Source of the DNA: Rhizohabitans arisaemae
GTDB taxonomy: Bacteria > Actinomycetota > Actinomycetes > Streptosporangiales > Streptosporangiaceae
Assembly: GCF_025996515.1 (NCBI RefSeq)
Contig: NZ_BLRH01000009.1
Coordinates: 558,001 to 622,000, forward strand
DNA length: 64,000 nucleotides
Direction: 5' to 3'
The notes under the pieces were generated by a model. It was not told the origin of the DNA. It saw only the letters and a list, made by a program, of their open reading frames with translations, and searched no databases. A program made the position numbers and the translations under genes. This document shows positions 63,201 through 64,000 of this stretch, one piece after another (the first letter of the stretch is position 1; each line of letters starts with the position of its first letter).

Positions 63201-64000
63201 TAGCTGTGCATGTACATGGCGGCATGGTCGGCCCCGCACCCGCGGGGATGGTCCATTGCGTGGCTATGGGCTGGTACATGGCTCTGAGTCGGCCCCGCAC
63301 CCGCGGGGATGGTCCCTCCGCCTGCTCGGAGGGCAACGTGGACCAGGCGTCGGCCCCGCACCCGCGGGGATGGTCCCCGTCGCGGGGGACACGTAGACCG
63401 CCACCTGATGTCGGCCCCGCACCCGCGGGGATGGTCCCAGGCCGGGTACGACTCCTTCGAGCGATATGCCGTCGGCCCCGCACCCGCGGGGATGGTCCGC
63501 GCGGAGCCCTGTCCGAGGAGCGCGCGGAGATGTCGGCCCCGCACCCGCGGGGATGGTCCTTTCCGGCTCGGGGTTCCGGCCCTTGCCGATGTGTCGGCCC
63601 CGCACCCGCGGGGATGGTCCGACCGCCGCCGTCGCGTCGAACGCCCTCCCCGAGTCGGCCCCGCACCCGCGGGGATGGTCCAGCCGCGCGGATCGTCGCC
63701 GGGTGGGAGGTGGTCGGCCCCGCACCCGCGGGGATGGTCCGATGTCACGATACGCGCCGTCGGAGCAGGCGCGGGTCGGCCCCGCACCCGCGGGGATGGT
63801 CCTGCTTGGTACTGACCGGTCACGGCTTATCGCCCGTCGGCCCCGCACCCGCGGGGATGGTCCTTGAGAGGCTATGAGAGACGGCATGGTTGTGTGCTCG
63901 GCCCCGCACCCGCGGGGATGGTCCTGGTCTGCTGACCGGACGCACACATAGCAGGGGGTCGGCCCCGCACCCGCGGGGATGGTCCCCCCGTGACCGCTCT
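60298..64000 (+). CRISPR. Type I-E CRISPR array, 61 repeats in window, open at the 3' end
   Basis: Repeats are 28 bp, starting GTCGGCCCCG and ending GATGGTCC, with a CCCCGC-ACCC-GCGGGG hairpin. They start every 61 bp from 60298 to 63958. There are 61 repeats and 60 complete spacers: 57 of 33, two of 34 and one of 31 bases. The final spacer is cut by the window. Two variant repeats occur: at 62312 (C7 to G) and 63897 (first base C instead of G). The leader is on the cas2 side, so the newest spacers are at the left end. The repeats are otherwise identical, indicating an active array. Confidence 0.98.

Noticed and set aside
60191-63947. Many open frames of 60-400 codons across the CRISPR array on both strands
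   Set aside because: They are translations of repeats and spacers, with recurring GPSPRVRGR or SAPHPRGWS units. Such frames are a normal artefact of GC-rich arrays.

Overview
The window is about 70% GC, uses GTG/TTG starts freely and carries gene families typical of filamentous actinomycetes (MocR and PadR regulators, DrrAB-type ABC exporters, WNWWW small membrane proteins, GPGG-motif peptide, TPR/STAND ATPases, pentapeptide membrane proteins). I read it as an actinobacterial chromosome, perhaps Streptosporangiales; the genus cannot be fixed from sequence alone.

Region 1 (1-8.0 kb): a lipid or polyketide starter module. A fatty acyl-AMP ligase, a free acyl carrier protein and a ketosynthase with a dead acyltransferase-like tail form one leftward operon, followed by a GT39 glycosyltransferase cut by the window edge. 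A divergent acyl-CoA dehydrogenase completes the set. Region 2 (8.0-10.45 kb): a lower-GC insert with a small membrane protein and a secreted I36-type inhibitor, followed by a second, truncated copy of the dehydrogenase 3' end. Region 3 (10.46-13.1 kb): PadR regulator and cytochrome bd oxidase (cydAB), with a shared 9-bp motif in both promoters.

Region 4 (13.4-28.0 kb): biotin-dependent carboxylase parts (accB, accC and an accD-accA fusion), a DrrAB-like exporter, two tandem small membrane proteins, an amidase, an LLM-class flavin oxidoreductase, a MocR regulator, an MFS transporter, a DUF1028 protein, an NTF2-like protein and an M20 hydrolase. The set looks like uptake and breakdown of an amide-type compound, though the substrate is unknown. 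Region 5 (28.1-32.3 kb): a STAND ATPase with TPR repeats and a membrane pentapeptide-repeat protein.

Region 6 (32.3-47.6 kb): the most unusual part, a two-gene leftward operon. It holds a roughly 4,300-residue Tc-toxin A-like protein with about 30 hemopexin-like blades, and a 788-residue internally duplicated protein with two strongly basic clusters. No TcB or TcC partner is present. Region 7 (47.9-50.5 kb): small housekeeping-type genes.

Region 8 (50.6-64.0 kb): a complete type I-E CRISPR-Cas locus (cas3, cse1, cse2, cas7e, cas5e, cas6e, cas1, cas2), a leader, and an array with 61 repeats inside the window that continues past its end.
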